A stretch of 64,000 nucleotides of DNA, from contig NZ_AP012323.1 of NCBI RefSeq assembly GCF_001025135.1, forward strand, positions 682,001 to 746,000, read 5' to 3'. Below, in pieces: positions 9,103 to 18,314 of this stretch. Each line of letters begins with the position of its first letter. Positions within the stretch are counted from its first letter, which is position 1. The notes under the pieces were generated by a model that was not told where the DNA came from, did not search any database, and saw nothing but the letters and a program-made list of their open reading frames with translations. The DNA is from Bifidobacterium bifidum ATCC 29521 = JCM 1255 = DSM 20456 (GTDB lineage: Bacteria > Actinomycetota > Actinomycetes > Actinomycetales > Bifidobacteriaceae). Made by a program: the position numbers and the translations under genes.

Positions 9103-9609
9103 TTGGCAGACGACTCGCAAGTCCAGAACGCCACGAACCCCTCCGCACAGCCGGAGCCGATGGCCCTGCCCCCGCTGTTGCTGGGCACGTACACCCCGAA
9201 AATCGACGCGAAGGGCCGCATGGCCCTGCCTGCCAAGCTCCGTTCCCAGCTTGGCGCGGGACTCGTCATGGCGCGCGGCCAGGAACGGTGCGTCTACCTC
9301 CTGCCGCAATCGGAGTTCCGTCGCATCGCCATCCAGATCCAGCGCACGTCGATGGGCGACAAGGCCGCACGCGACTACCTGCGCGTGTTCCTGTCCGGAG
9401 CCGTCGACCAAGACCCGGACAAGCAGGGACGAGTGCTGGTACCGCAGATGCTGCGCGACTACGCGAACCTCGGCGACGACATCGTGGTGATAGGTGTGGG
9501 CACCCGCGCCGAGATCTGGAACCGCGAGGCTTGGGAACGATATCTGAACGAGAAGGAACAAGGCTATGCCGACATAGCCGACGACGTGCTTCCGGTGGTG
9601 GGATTCTGA
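9103..9609 (+). CDS. mraZ: Transcriptional regulator MraZ
   Basis: First gene of the dcw cluster, a DNA-binding autoregulator. From the TTG at 9103, preceded by GGAGG at 9091-9095, the protein has 168 residues. About 20 polar residues come first. The two swapped-hairpin SpoVT/AbrB-like repeats follow: GTYTPKIDAKGRMALPAKLR and DPDKQGRVLVPQMLRDYA. Each repeat carries the DxKGR / DxQGR signature. The upstream in-frame GTG at 9049 would read through the MraZ-box repeats and is rejected. The stop overlaps the rsmH start (TGATG). Confidence 0.94.
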   Translation: MADDSQVQNATNPSAQPEPMALPPLLLGTYTPKIDAKGRMALPAKLRSQLGAGLVMARGQERCVYLLPQSEFRRIAIQIQRTSMGDKAARDYLRVFLSGAVDQDPDKQGRVLVPQMLRDYANLGDDIVVIGVGTRAEIWNREAWERYLNEKEQGYADIADDVLPVVGF

Positions 9610-10721
9610 TGACTGATTATGCTTCGATTCACCAGCCAGTACTGCTTGAGCAGTGCGTGTCGCTGGTCGCCCCGGCGTTGCAGGACCCCGGATCCATCGC
9701 GGTCGACTGCACGCTCGGTCTGGCCGGCCACACCATCGCCTTCCTCAAAGCCGCGCCGCAGGCCCGCGTGCTGGGCATCGACCGGGATGCGGAAGCACTC
9801 GCCATGGCCACCGAGCGCATCGCCGGGGAAGGACTTTCGGACCGCTTCATACCTGTCCACGCCGCATTCGACGCGTTCGGCCAGGTGCTTGACGACCAGG
9901 GCATCGATCGGGTGAATGCGGTGTTCATGGATCTGGGTCTGTCGAGCCTGCAGATCGATGAGACGGACCGCGGCTTCTCCTACGCGCACGACGCGCCGCT
10001 CGACATGCGCATGGACGTCAGCCAGCCCCTGACCGCGCAACGCGTCCTGGCCGAGTACCCCGAGCGCGAGCTGGTACGCATATTCCGCGCATACGGGGAG
10101 GAACGGTTCTCCCGCCAGATCGCCCGCGAGATCGTGCGCCGTCGCGCGCAGGAACCTCTGACGACGTCCGCCCAGCTCAACAGGCTCGTCGACGAGGTGG
10201 TGCCGCAGGCGCACCGTCCCGCCGGAAACCCCGCCAAGCGCGTGTTCCAGGCATTGCGCATCGAAGTGAACGGCGAACTGGACAAGCTCGCCGGCACCCT
10301 GCCGCAGATAGCCTGCCGGCTCGCCCCGAACGGCCGCCTGGTGGTCGAGTCGTATCACTCATTGGAAGACAAGACGGTGAAGTCGTTCATGAACGAAGGA
10401 CTGCGCGTGGACGCGCCGGCCGACATGCCGGTCATCCCCGACGACGCGCAGCCGTTCTTCGCGCCGCTGACGCGCGGCGCCGTCCAGGCCGGGCCGGATG
10501 AGATCGCAGCCAATCCCAGGTCGGCGTCGGTGCGCCTGCGCGGCGTCGAGCTGGTCAGGCCCCTGCCTGCGCGCTGGCGCCAGCGCTTCCGGCAGAACGC
10601 GCAAGTCGCCCGGGACCATGAGTCGGCCCGGGACGCGGGTGAAAACCGCGGCAGACACGGTGGCCGCGGCAGACATGACGACATGACGGCACGAAACACG
10701 ACATCGAGAAGGAGGGGATGA
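9609..10721 (+). CDS. rsmH: 16S rRNA (cytosine1402-N4)-methyltransferase
   Basis: Methylates C1402 of 16S rRNA with S-adenosylmethionine. 370 residues. The SAM-binding segment is DCTLGLAGHTIAFL, and the conserved MDLGLSSLQID and RGFSYAHDAPLDMRMD motifs follow; the C-terminal YHSLEDKTVKSFM region is also present. The last 50 or so residues form a basic, low-complexity tail (GENRGRHGGRGRHDDM...) beyond the usual 310-residue length. The ATG at 9609 shares a base with the mraZ stop, and its own stop overlaps the next ATG by ATGA, so translation is probably coupled. Confidence 0.97.
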   Translation: MTDYASIHQPVLLEQCVSLVAPALQDPGSIAVDCTLGLAGHTIAFLKAAPQARVLGIDRDAEALAMATERIAGEGLSDRFIPVHAAFDAFGQVLDDQGIDRVNAVFMDLGLSSLQIDETDRGFSYAHDAPLDMRMDVSQPLTAQRVLAEYPERELVRIFRAYGEERFSRQIAREIVRRRAQEPLTTSAQLNRLVDEVVPQAHRPAGNPAKRVFQALRIEVNGELDKLAGTLPQIACRLAPNGRLVVESYHSLEDKTVKSFMNEGLRVDAPADMPVIPDDAQPFFAPLTRGAVQAGPDEIAANPRSASVRLRGVELVRPLPARWRQRFRQNAQVARDHESARDAGENRGRHGGRGRHDDMTARNTTSRRRG

Positions 10722-11191
10722 TGGCCTCGACATTGCGAACCGCCCGCTCCAACGCGGCGCCCGTGGCACCGGCGGGGCGCGGCTCGGATGGCGCCGCACG
10801 CCCCGCCGCCCGCCCGCAGCTGCACGTCATCGACGGCTCCTCCCAGCGCAACGGCTCCCGGTCCACCGGCAGCCTGGCCCGTATCATCGCCTGGACCCAG
10901 GCGCGCGGCGCGTCACTGATCCATGTCACGGTCGCCATCGTCTTCCTGGTCGCCACGTTGCTGATAACCCTGATGCTGCGCACGCAGATGGTTCAGAACT
11001 CTTTCGAATCCAACACGGTGCAAAACAACATCAACATGCTCACCCAGGACGTGCAGGACGATCAGGCGAAACTTGACGAGCTGATCTCGTCGCTGCCCGA
11101 CAAGGCACAGAAGATGGGCATGGTGCCCCAGCAGGATTCCGTCACCATCGATCTCAACGGGTACAAACCCAGTAAGGGGTCCGCTCAATGA
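10718..11191 (+). CDS. FtsL-like bitopic division protein
   Basis: 157 residues with the FtsL plan: a 65-residue cytoplasmic, Ala/Arg/Ser-rich N-terminus, one membrane span (about 67-87, HVTVAIVFLVATLLITLML) and a short extracytoplasmic coiled coil (about 98-127, NTVQNNINMLTQDVQDDQAK). FtsL with FtsB and FtsQ activates the FtsW-FtsI septal synthase. The position between rsmH and ftsI is the ftsL slot, and both ends overlap the neighbours by ATGA. GGAGGGG precedes the start; a second ATG follows immediately at 10721. FtsL proteins have little sequence conservation, so the call rests on topology and position. Confidence 0.8.
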   Translation: MMASTLRTARSNAAPVAPAGRGSDGAARPAARPQLHVIDGSSQRNGSRSTGSLARIIAWTQARGASLIHVTVAIVFLVATLLITLMLRTQMVQNSFESNTVQNNINMLTQDVQDDQAKLDELISSLPDKAQKMGMVPQQDSVTIDLNGYKPSKGSAQ

Positions 11192-13002
11192 TCGGCCGAA
11201 TAACCGCAATGATACGGTTCGCCAGATGCCGCAAGTTCCTCTTCCAGTGCATCGCCATCGGCGTCATACTCGCGATGGTCGCCTCCGCATGCCTGTTCAA
11301 GCTGGCCTCCATCCAGCTGATAGACGGCCAGATGGCCGCACAGGCGGCGACCCAGGCCCGGACCAAGAAGGTGATCGTCCACTCGATGCGCGGCAAGATC
11401 ACCGACACGAACGGCACCGTGCTGGCGCAGAGCGTCGAGCGATACACGATCATCGCCGACCCGTGGGCGGCCTCGCAGTTCGAGCCGATCGACTGCGACA
11501 CGCAGAAGGCGAAGCAGGCCGGATTCTGCCACAAGGTCAACGGCAAGCCGGTCGGGGTCAAGGGATCCGCGGGCGTGGCCCGTCTGCTGGCACCCGTGCT
11601 GAAGATGGACGCGAAGACGCTCGGCGCCAAACTGACCGGCACCAGCCGGTACATGATCCTGAAGAAGGACGTGACGCCGACGGTCAAGCGGGCCATCGAC
11701 GACCTGAATCTGGGTGGCGTGGTCTATGGCGAGTTGAGCAGCCAGCGCATCTACGCCAACGGCACCCAGCTCGGCGCGCTGCTCGGCGGCGTGGACGATT
11801 CCGGCAAGGGCGTCGCCGGGGTGGAAAGCATGGAGAACTCCGCGCTGACCGGCACGGACGGTTACGTCATCTACCAGCAAGGTAACGGCGGCGAGGAGAT
11901 CCCCGGCACGCTGACCGGTTCCCAAGAGGCCGTGAACGGCTCCGACGTGGCGCTGACGCTGGACCATGACGTCGACTGGTACGTCAAGCAGGCGCTGCTG
12001 GAAGGCCAGAAGAAGACCAAGGCGACGTGGGCCATGGCGGTGGTCCAGGACATCCAGACCGGCGAGATACTGGCCCTGGAGGACACCGACGAATACCAGG
12101 CGGGCAGCGACCAGGCTAAGCTGAACGCGTCCCGTGCCGTCAGCGAAAGCTTCGAACCGGGCTCGGTGGGCAAGGTCATCACGATGTCCGGACTGCTGCA
12201 GACCGGGCTGCACAAGGCGACCGACAAGTTCACTGTGCCCTATTCGTACACCAAGGACGGGCAGGAATACCATGACTCGTCCGCGCACGGCGACGAGCAC
12301 TGGACTCTGGCCGGCATCATCAAGAACTCCTCGAACGTGGGCGTGGTCATGGCTTCGTCGCAGTACACGAAGAAGCAGCGGTACGAGTACCTCACGAAGT
12401 TCGGCATCGGCCAGTCCAGTGGCATGTCCATCCCTGGCGAGTCGCGCGGGCAGCTCGGCACGCCGGAATCGTGGGACGGGCGAACCGGCAACACGATCCT
12501 GTTCGGTCAGGGATACTCCGTGAACGCGCTCCAGCTGACCAACGTCGTCGCGACCATCGGCAACAAGGGCGTGCGCAAGCAGCAGTCGCTGATCAAGTCG
12601 GTCACCCACGCCGACGGCACGGTGGAGACGCCGCAGGAGGGCTCTTCCACGCGCGTCATCGACGAGTCGGTCGCCGACCAGGTCAAGAACGCCATGGAAT
12701 CCGTGGCCGAGGGATACAGCAAGGTGGTGAACGTCAAGGGATACCGCATCGCGGCGAAGACCGGTACCGCCGAGGTCGCGGGAAGCGACGGCCGGCTGAC
12801 CTCGATCGTCGCCGATTTCGCCGGAATGATCCCGGCGGACAACCCGCGCTTCGCCATCACCGTGATCATGAAGGATCCGCAGGGCACCTACGGCGGCATG
12901 ACGGCTGGCCCGGTGTTCGCCAAGATTGGTGAATTCCTTATGCAGAAGTACAACGTGCCGACTTCCAGCCCGCGCAACGATGCTATTGCAGTGGACTGGT
13001 AA
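11188..13002 (+). CDS. ftsI: Penicillin-binding protein, septal transpeptidase FtsI (PBP3-like)
   Basis: Class B PBP that cross-links septal peptidoglycan together with FtsW. 604 residues: a membrane anchor at about 18-42, the dimerisation/pedestal domain (RGKITDTNGTVLAQS starts the conserved box), and the transpeptidase domain with Ser326-V-G-Lys329, S381-S-N383 and K524-T-G526. No PASTA domain follows. The start overlaps the ftsL-like stop (ATGA). A 62-bp gap to the next gene is the largest in the first half of the cluster. Confidence 0.96.
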   Translation: MIGRITAMIRFARCRKFLFQCIAIGVILAMVASACLFKLASIQLIDGQMAAQAATQARTKKVIVHSMRGKITDTNGTVLAQSVERYTIIADPWAASQFEPIDCDTQKAKQAGFCHKVNGKPVGVKGSAGVARLLAPVLKMDAKTLGAKLTGTSRYMILKKDVTPTVKRAIDDLNLGGVVYGELSSQRIYANGTQLGALLGGVDDSGKGVAGVESMENSALTGTDGYVIYQQGNGGEEIPGTLTGSQEAVNGSDVALTLDHDVDWYVKQALLEGQKKTKATWAMAVVQDIQTGEILALEDTDEYQAGSDQAKLNASRAVSESFEPGSVGKVITMSGLLQTGLHKATDKFTVPYSYTKDGQEYHDSSAHGDEHWTLAGIIKNSSNVGVVMASSQYTKKQRYEYLTKFGIGQSSGMSIPGESRGQLGTPESWDGRTGNTILFGQGYSVNALQLTNVVATIGNKGVRKQQSLIKSVTHADGTVETPQEGSSTRVIDESVADQVKNAMESVAEGYSKVVNVKGYRIAAKTGTAEVAGSDGRLTSIVADFAGMIPADNPRFAITVIMKDPQGTYGGMTAGPVFAKIGEFLMQKYNVPTSSPRNDAIAVDW

Positions 13003-13064
13003 GGGGCCGCGCCGGAAATCCGGCGGGGCGTCGACAAGGAACATACGGAAGAAAGGCGGAAGCG

Positions 13065-14093
13065 ATGAGCGCAGTCAGTGAAGCCGTCGCGCGGCGGATG
13101 ACGTTGGGATATCTGGCCGACACGTACGGGCTGGAACTCGACCCGGACTTCGCTTCGGGGGTCACCGTCACATCCATCGCGGACGACGTCGATTCCGTGG
13201 CTCCCGGATCCCTGTATGTTCCCGCGCAGAGCGTGGACGTCAAGCGGCTGGAGGAGGCCCGGGCCCGCGGCGCGTACGCTGCGCTGGTCCCCCCGTCGAT
13301 GAAGCACGAGGACGGCCCCGCGCAGATGCCACTGCTGCGCGCGCGCCTGACGTCCCGGCAGCTGGGCGACATCGCCAGCGACATCGCGGGCACCCCGTCC
13401 AACGCACTCGCCATTTTCGTGGTTGGCTCGGATGACCCGAAACGCAGTGAACGGTACGCGTCATGCGTAGCGGATTTCCTGCACATGCTGGGCAATCCTG
13501 TCGGCGTCGTGAAATCATCCGGCTCGACGTCGCTGGAGCGCGAGCTCGACCTGACCTACCCGCTGTCGATACTCGACGTGCAGCAGACGCTGTCGGTCTG
13601 CGCGGAGGACGGCGCGGCGGCGATGGTGTTCGCGCTCAACGACCGTACACTCAAATCCGATGCGCTGACCAGCGTGAACGTCGACGTCATCGGCCTGGAC
13701 TCGGCACGAGACCTGCGCCAGCCGACGCCGAGCGGCACCGGCGAGGATTCGCGTGCTGGCGAAGGCGGCGAAGCGGCATCTCCGTCCGGGCAGTGGGCGA
13801 GCGGGGAGGAGCCCGCCGGGTCGGCTGGCGACGCCCGGGACGACCTCGCACAGGCGCGGCAGCTGGGGGCGGGCTTCGGCTTCGAGGTCGACGAGCAGAC
13901 CCACGTCGCCCGTGCCGACGCGCAATCCGACCTGCTCGCGGCGCAGGCCCCGTTCGCCTCGGACCGCGACAGTATCCGTGAATTGTCGCTCGCCATTGCC
14001 ATGGTTATGGCGGCGGGGATTCGCAGAAACAACATTCGCAGTGCGCTGCGCGTATCTCACGAATTGGCTCATGGAGAGGAAAACAAGGCATGA
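13065..14093 (+). CDS. Degenerate MurE-like protein, probably catalytically inactive
   Basis: 342 residues in the murE slot of dcw. The N-terminal part keeps the Mur-ligase substrate domain pattern (TSIADDVDSVAPGSLYVPA, about 36-54). The central part can be aligned by eye with MurE, but every catalytic motif is lost: the ATP P-loop GxTGTxGKT is VVGSDDPKRSE (119-129), the LTTPD segment is LTYPLS (163-168), the EVSS metal/ATP motif is FALND (189-193), and the N..DH motif is gone after VDVIGLDS. A 50-residue Gly/Ser/Glu-rich insert follows, and most of the C-terminal ligase domain is missing. RBS GAAAGGCGGAAG precedes the ATG. The stop overlaps the murF start. The frame is intact and coupled, so it is probably expressed; a scaffold or regulatory role is only a guess. 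The active murE is at 52886-54445. Confidence 0.7.
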   Translation: MSAVSEAVARRMTLGYLADTYGLELDPDFASGVTVTSIADDVDSVAPGSLYVPAQSVDVKRLEEARARGAYAALVPPSMKHEDGPAQMPLLRARLTSRQLGDIASDIAGTPSNALAIFVVGSDDPKRSERYASCVADFLHMLGNPVGVVKSSGSTSLERELDLTYPLSILDVQQTLSVCAEDGAAAMVFALNDRTLKSDALTSVNVDVIGLDSARDLRQPTPSGTGEDSRAGEGGEAASPSGQWASGEEPAGSAGDARDDLAQARQLGAGFGFEVDEQTHVARADAQSDLLAAQAPFASDRDSIRELSLAIAMVMAAGIRRNNIRSALRVSHELAHGEENKA

Positions 14094-15649
14094 ACGCAGA
14101 GGCAACGATGATGCCTATGACCGTTCGGCAGGTGGCCGAGGCGGTCCAAGGCAGGCTGATCGTCCCGCAGACGGGCGACGGCGTCGAAGACGGAGCCGAT
14201 GCACTGGCCACGTCGGCGGTCAGCGATTCGCGCCAGGTCCGTGAAGGCTCCGTGTTCGTGGCGATCGCCGGCGAGCGTGTGGACGGTCATGATTTCGTCG
14301 CTCGCGCCGGCGAATCCGGCGCGGTCGTGGCGCTCGTACAACATGAAGTGGATGCGCCGGTGGCGCAGATAGTCGTTCCCGATACGGTCGACGCGCTGGG
14401 CCTGCTCGCGAAGGCGAACATCGCCGCTCGGCGTGCGGCCGGAACGCCGTTCACCCTGATCGGCATCACCGGCTCGGTGGGCAAGACCACCACCAAGGAC
14501 CTCATGGCCGCCCTGCTGTCCACGCTCGGCTCCACCGTGGCGCCCGTCGGCTCGTTCAACAACGAGATCGGCCTTCCTCTGACCGCGTTGAAGGTCGGCC
14601 GGGACACGCGCTTCTTCGTCGCCGAGATGGGAGCGAGCCATGTCGGAGAGATTACGCGCCTGACCACGATCGCCCCTCCGGACATCGCCGTCGTGCTCAA
14701 GGTCGGATGCGCCCATCTCGGCGAATTCGGCTCCGTCGAGCGCATCGCGCAGGCGAAAAGCGAGATCGTCCAGGGGCTGGTTCCCGATGGGCTGGCGGTG
14801 CTCAACGCCGACGACGCCCATGTGGCGGCGATGGCCCCCCTGGCGCCGCAAGGACATGTATTCTGGTTCGGCATGGCCGGCGACGACGCCGAAGCCAGCG
14901 CTGGCAACGCCGCATCCGGGAAGTCGGACGCACTGTTCGCCAGCGACGTGCGGACCGACGACGGCGACCGCCCCTCGTTCACCTTGGAACGGGCCGATGG
15001 CGGAACCGCCCATGTGCAACTGGCGATTCGCGGCACGCACAACGTGATGAACGCCCTCGCCGCGGCGAGCGTCGCCCACCTGCTGGGCGTACCGCTGCAG
15101 TCGATCGCCGAGACGCTGTCGCGTCAGTCCCGCATCAGCCCGCACCGCATGGCGGTGTCCACGGTCCGGCGCGGCGGGATGTCTTTCACGCTGATCGATG
15201 ATTCATTCAACGCCAACCCCGACTCCATGCGAGCCGGTCTCGACGGGCTCGCCCGGTGGCGTTCCGATGAAGACCCGTACCGTATCGCGGTGCTGGGAGC
15301 GATGCTGGAGCTGGGCGGTGACGAGTCCGCGCTGCATGAGGGCATCGGCGAGTACGCGGCCGGCCTGCCCATCGACGCCGTCATCGCGGTGGGCAACGAT
15401 GACGAGCATTTCGACGCGCTGGCTTCCGCCCTTGCGAAGGGCGCGCGGAAGCGGCGTGACGACAGTGACGGCAACACGCCGGAGGTGCATTGGGTTCACG
15501 ACATCGATCAGGCCGACACCTTGGTCCGAGCTCTTGCCGGAGACCATGACGACACGGTTGTGCTGCTGAAGGGGTCGCACGCCTCGGGCCTGAGCGCCCT
15601 GGCGCAACGATGGACGACAGCGGACGGACAGCCGTCCGACCACGAATAG
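14090..15649 (+). CDS. murF: UDP-N-acetylmuramoyl-tripeptide--D-alanyl-D-alanine ligase
   Basis: Adds D-Ala-D-Ala to the UDP-MurNAc-tripeptide in the cytosol. 519 residues: the N-terminal UDP-binding domain (VSDSRQVREGSVFVAI), P-loop GITGSVGKTTT (125-135), GSFNNEIGLPLT typical of MurF, EMGASHVGEI, and the C-terminal domain with DDSFNANPDSM. It is translationally coupled to the preceding MurE-like gene through ATGA. Expected to accept a lysine/ornithine-type tripeptide from the distant MurE. Confidence 0.97.
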   Translation: MNAEATMMPMTVRQVAEAVQGRLIVPQTGDGVEDGADALATSAVSDSRQVREGSVFVAIAGERVDGHDFVARAGESGAVVALVQHEVDAPVAQIVVPDTVDALGLLAKANIAARRAAGTPFTLIGITGSVGKTTTKDLMAALLSTLGSTVAPVGSFNNEIGLPLTALKVGRDTRFFVAEMGASHVGEITRLTTIAPPDIAVVLKVGCAHLGEFGSVERIAQAKSEIVQGLVPDGLAVLNADDAHVAAMAPLAPQGHVFWFGMAGDDAEASAGNAASGKSDALFASDVRTDDGDRPSFTLERADGGTAHVQLAIRGTHNVMNALAAASVAHLLGVPLQSIAETLSRQSRISPHRMAVSTVRRGGMSFTLIDDSFNANPDSMRAGLDGLARWRSDEDPYRIAVLGAMLELGGDESALHEGIGEYAAGLPIDAVIAVGNDDEHFDALASALAKGARKRRDDSDGNTPEVHWVHDIDQADTLVRALAGDHDDTVVLLKGSHASGLSALAQRWTTADGQPSDHE

Positions 15650-15666
15650 GAAGCGGGGAATCTGAG

Positions 15667-16773
15667 TTGATCGCGTTAATCATTGGCATTCTGGTCTCGC
15701 TTCTGGTGACCATCGCGGGCACGCCGATGCTGATCCATCTGGTGCATCGGCTGCACTACGGGCAGTACATCCGTCAGGACGGGCCGAAGTCGCATCTGGT
15801 CAAGCGCGGCACCCCGACCATGGGCGGCGTAGCAATCGTGCTGGCGATCGTGCTCGGATGGGGGGCGTCGGCACTGTACCGTTACGTCCGCTCGGGAGCG
15901 GTTCCCTCCCTGTCCGCGATGCTTGTGCTGTTCGCGATGCTGTCGATGGGCCTGCTCGGCTTCATCGACGACTTCGCCAAGGTGCGCAAAAAACAGAATC
16001 TGGGCCTGTCGGTGCATGCCAAGTTCATCGGCCAGTTCATCTTCGCCACGATCTACGCGGTTCTCGCGCTGATCATCCCCACCAAATCGGGGTTCCCCAG
16101 CGCTCAGGCAGGCATGAGCTTCATTGAGAAGCCGTTCTTCGACTTCCGGTTCGCCGGCGGCGTGGCCGCCGCGATCATATTCGTCATCTGGGTGAATTTC
16201 CTCATGACCGCGTGGACGAACGCGGTCAACCTGACCGACGGCCTTGACGGCCTGGCATCCGGTTCGTCGATGATCGCGTTCGCCGGATACGCCATCATCG
16301 CGTTCTGGGAAAGCTACCATATCAAGGGCGGCACGCACGAAGGGTTCTCGTATGCGGTGTCCGATCCGCTCGACCTGACCATCATCGCCTGCTGCGCGGC
16401 CGTCGCCTGCTTCGGATTCCTGTGGTACAACTCGAACCCGGCGACGATCTTCATGGGCGACATCGGTTCGCTGGCGCTCGGCGGCCTGTTCGCCGCGCTG
16501 TCCATCGCCACACACACCGAATTCCTCGCCATCATCATCGGCGGCCTGTACGTAATCGAGGTGATGAGCGACATCATCCAGGTCACTTCGTTCAAGCTCA
16601 CGCACAAGCGCGTGTTCAAGATGGCGCCGATCCACCATCATTTCGAGCTTCTCGGGTGGAGCGAATCAAAGGTCGTCGTGCGCTTCTGGATGATCGAGTT
16701 CCTGTTCATGATCGTGGGCCTGATGATGTTCTACGTCGATTGGGTGTCCCGATCCGGGTTGCTGTTTGTCTGA
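15667..16773 (+). CDS. mraY: Phospho-N-acetylmuramoyl-pentapeptide-transferase
   Basis: Transfers phospho-MurNAc-pentapeptide to undecaprenyl phosphate, making lipid I at the inner face of the membrane. From the TTG at 15667 the protein has 368 residues and about ten membrane segments. Signature sites are present: FIDDFAKVRKKQNLGL (Asp pair), NAVNLTDGLDGLASG, FMGDIGSLALGG and the histidine loop PIHHHFELLGWSE. GAAGCGGGGAA lies before the start; a longer frame from 15610 would overlap murF and gain only a hydrophilic leader, so it is rejected. Confidence 0.96.
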   Translation: MIALIIGILVSLLVTIAGTPMLIHLVHRLHYGQYIRQDGPKSHLVKRGTPTMGGVAIVLAIVLGWGASALYRYVRSGAVPSLSAMLVLFAMLSMGLLGFIDDFAKVRKKQNLGLSVHAKFIGQFIFATIYAVLALIIPTKSGFPSAQAGMSFIEKPFFDFRFAGGVAAAIIFVIWVNFLMTAWTNAVNLTDGLDGLASGSSMIAFAGYAIIAFWESYHIKGGTHEGFSYAVSDPLDLTIIACCAAVACFGFLWYNSNPATIFMGDIGSLALGGLFAALSIATHTEFLAIIIGGLYVIEVMSDIIQVTSFKLTHKRVFKMAPIHHHFELLGWSESKVVVRFWMIEFLFMIVGLMMFYVDWVSRSGLLFV

Positions 16774-16883
16774 ACGGTACCGTGACGGCTCCGCGCCGCA
16801 CAGCGTGGCGTGACCGCCGCGGTATAGGCAGGTTCGCATGAGAGCGTCCGCCGGTTCGGCGGTGCAATGACAAGGGAGACGAT

Positions 16884-18314
16884 ATGGATCTCAGTGACAA
16901 GACCGTTCTGGTGGCCGGTCTGGGTATATCCGGCCGCAGCATGATGGAAGTGCTGCGTTCCCGCGCAGCGCGGGTAATCGGCGTGGACGAGCATAAGCCG
17001 GAGGCCGACCTGCATTCGTTCGACGACATCGACTGGGATTCGGCCGACATCGTCATGACGTCGCCGGTGTTCAACCCGCGCACGCCGTTCATCCTCGAAG
17101 CCCAACGCCGAGGCATCCCCGTGTACAGCGAGGTCGAGCTCGCGTGGCGGCTGCGCGTGGACAGCGCCCGCACCGGCCGCCCCGCCCCGTGGGTGGGCAT
17201 CACCGGCACGAACGGCAAGACGTCCACGACCGAGATGACCTCGGCCATGCTGTGCGCCGATGGCCTCGTTGCACCGGCGGTCGGCAACATCGGCAAGGCG
17301 GTGTCCCACGCCGCGGTCGATCCGGACAACGACGCGCTGTGCGTGGAGCTCAGCTCGTTCCAGCTGCATTTCACCGATTCGCTGGCGCTGGATTGCGCGG
17401 CGATCACGAACATCGCCGACGACCATCTCGACTGGCATGGCGGCATCGAAGCGTACGCCGCCGACAAGTCGAAGGTGTTTCGCAACGTCAGGCGCGCCCT
17501 GGTGTTCAACGCCGACGACCGGCGCGTCAGCGCGCTCGCCTCGGCGGCGCATACCGCCGAGGGATGCCGGCGCATCGGATTCACACTCGGCGTTCCCCAG
17601 CCCGGCCAGATCGGCGTGGACGACGGCTGGATCGTCGACCGCAGTGGCGTGGCCGGCGGCGCATTCGGCGATGAGACCCGCCTGGCGCCGGTCCAGGAGT
17701 TCCCCCACCTGTGTGAGCCGGACGGCACCGTGTACCCGCACCTGCTCGCCGACGCGATGACCGCGCTGGCGTTGGCGCTGGGAATGGGCGTGGACCTCGA
17801 TAAGGCGTTGGCCGCGCTGAAGGCGTTCGCCCCCGGCGGCCATCGCATCCAGACGGTGGCGACGGCCGCGACGGGCGACGGCGGCTCGATACGCTTCATC
17901 GACGATTCGAAGGCGACGAACGCCCACGCGGCGCGGGCATCGCTGAGCAGCTTCGCCCCCAAGAGCGTGGTGTGGATCGCCGGAGGACTCGCCAAGGGAA
18001 GCCGTTTTGAACAGCTCGTGGCGGATCAGGCGCATACGATTAAGGCGGCCGTCATCATCGGCAAGGACCAGAAGCCGATGCTTGAGGCGTTCGCCGCCAG
18101 CGCACCCGGCATTCCTCTTACCGTGATCGAGCCCGAGCCCTCGGACACGGTGATGGCGCGCGCGGTCGATGCCGCAGGCGCATACGCCGGCACAGGTGAC
18201 GTGGTGCTGATGGCACCCGCTTGCGCCTCCATGGACCAGTTCGTCTCCTACGCGGACCGCGGCACCCAGTTCGCGCGGGAGTCCTCACGATGGGTGACGC
18301 AGCATGGCAAGTGA
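16884..18314 (+). CDS. murD: UDP-N-acetylmuramoyl-L-alanine--D-glutamate ligase
   Basis: Adds D-glutamate to UDP-MurNAc-L-Ala. 476 residues. The N-terminal Rossmann-like domain has [11 protein letters not shown] (10-20), the ATP P-loop is [11 protein letters not shown] (105-115), ELSSFQL carries the metal-ligand Glu, and [12 protein letters not shown] the catalytic His. The C-terminal domain has [14 protein letters not shown] and KGSRF. AAGGGAGA precedes the ATG after a 110-bp spacer. The last 11 bases overlap ftsW. Confidence 0.97.
   Translation: MDLSDKTVLVAGLGISGRSMMEVLRSRAARVIGVDEHKPEADLHSFDDIDWDSADIVMTSPVFNPRTPFILEAQRRGIPVYSEVELAWRLRVDSARTGRPAPWVGITGTNGKTSTTEMTSAMLCADGLVAPAVGNIGKAVSHAAVDPDNDALCVELSSFQLHFTDSLALDCAAITNIADDHLDWHGGIEAYAADKSKVFRNVRRALVFNADDRRVSALASAAHTAEGCRRIGFTLGVPQPGQIGVDDGWIVDRSGVAGGAFGDETRLAPVQEFPHLCEPDGTVYPHLLADAMTALALALGMGVDLDKALAALKAFAPGGHRIQTVATAATGDGGSIRFIDDSKATNAHAARASLSSFAPKSVVWIAGGLAKGSRFEQLVADQAHTIKAAVIIGKDQKPMLEAFAASAPGIPLTVIEPEPSDTVMARAVDAAGAYAGTGDVVLMAPACASMDQFVSYADRGTQFARESSRWVTQHGK

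Noticed and set aside
9039..9608. Long open frame fused in front of rsmH (9039..10721)
   Set aside because: The part before 9609 is the out-of-frame shadow of mraZ; RsmH homology starts exactly at MTDYASIHQPVLLEQ.
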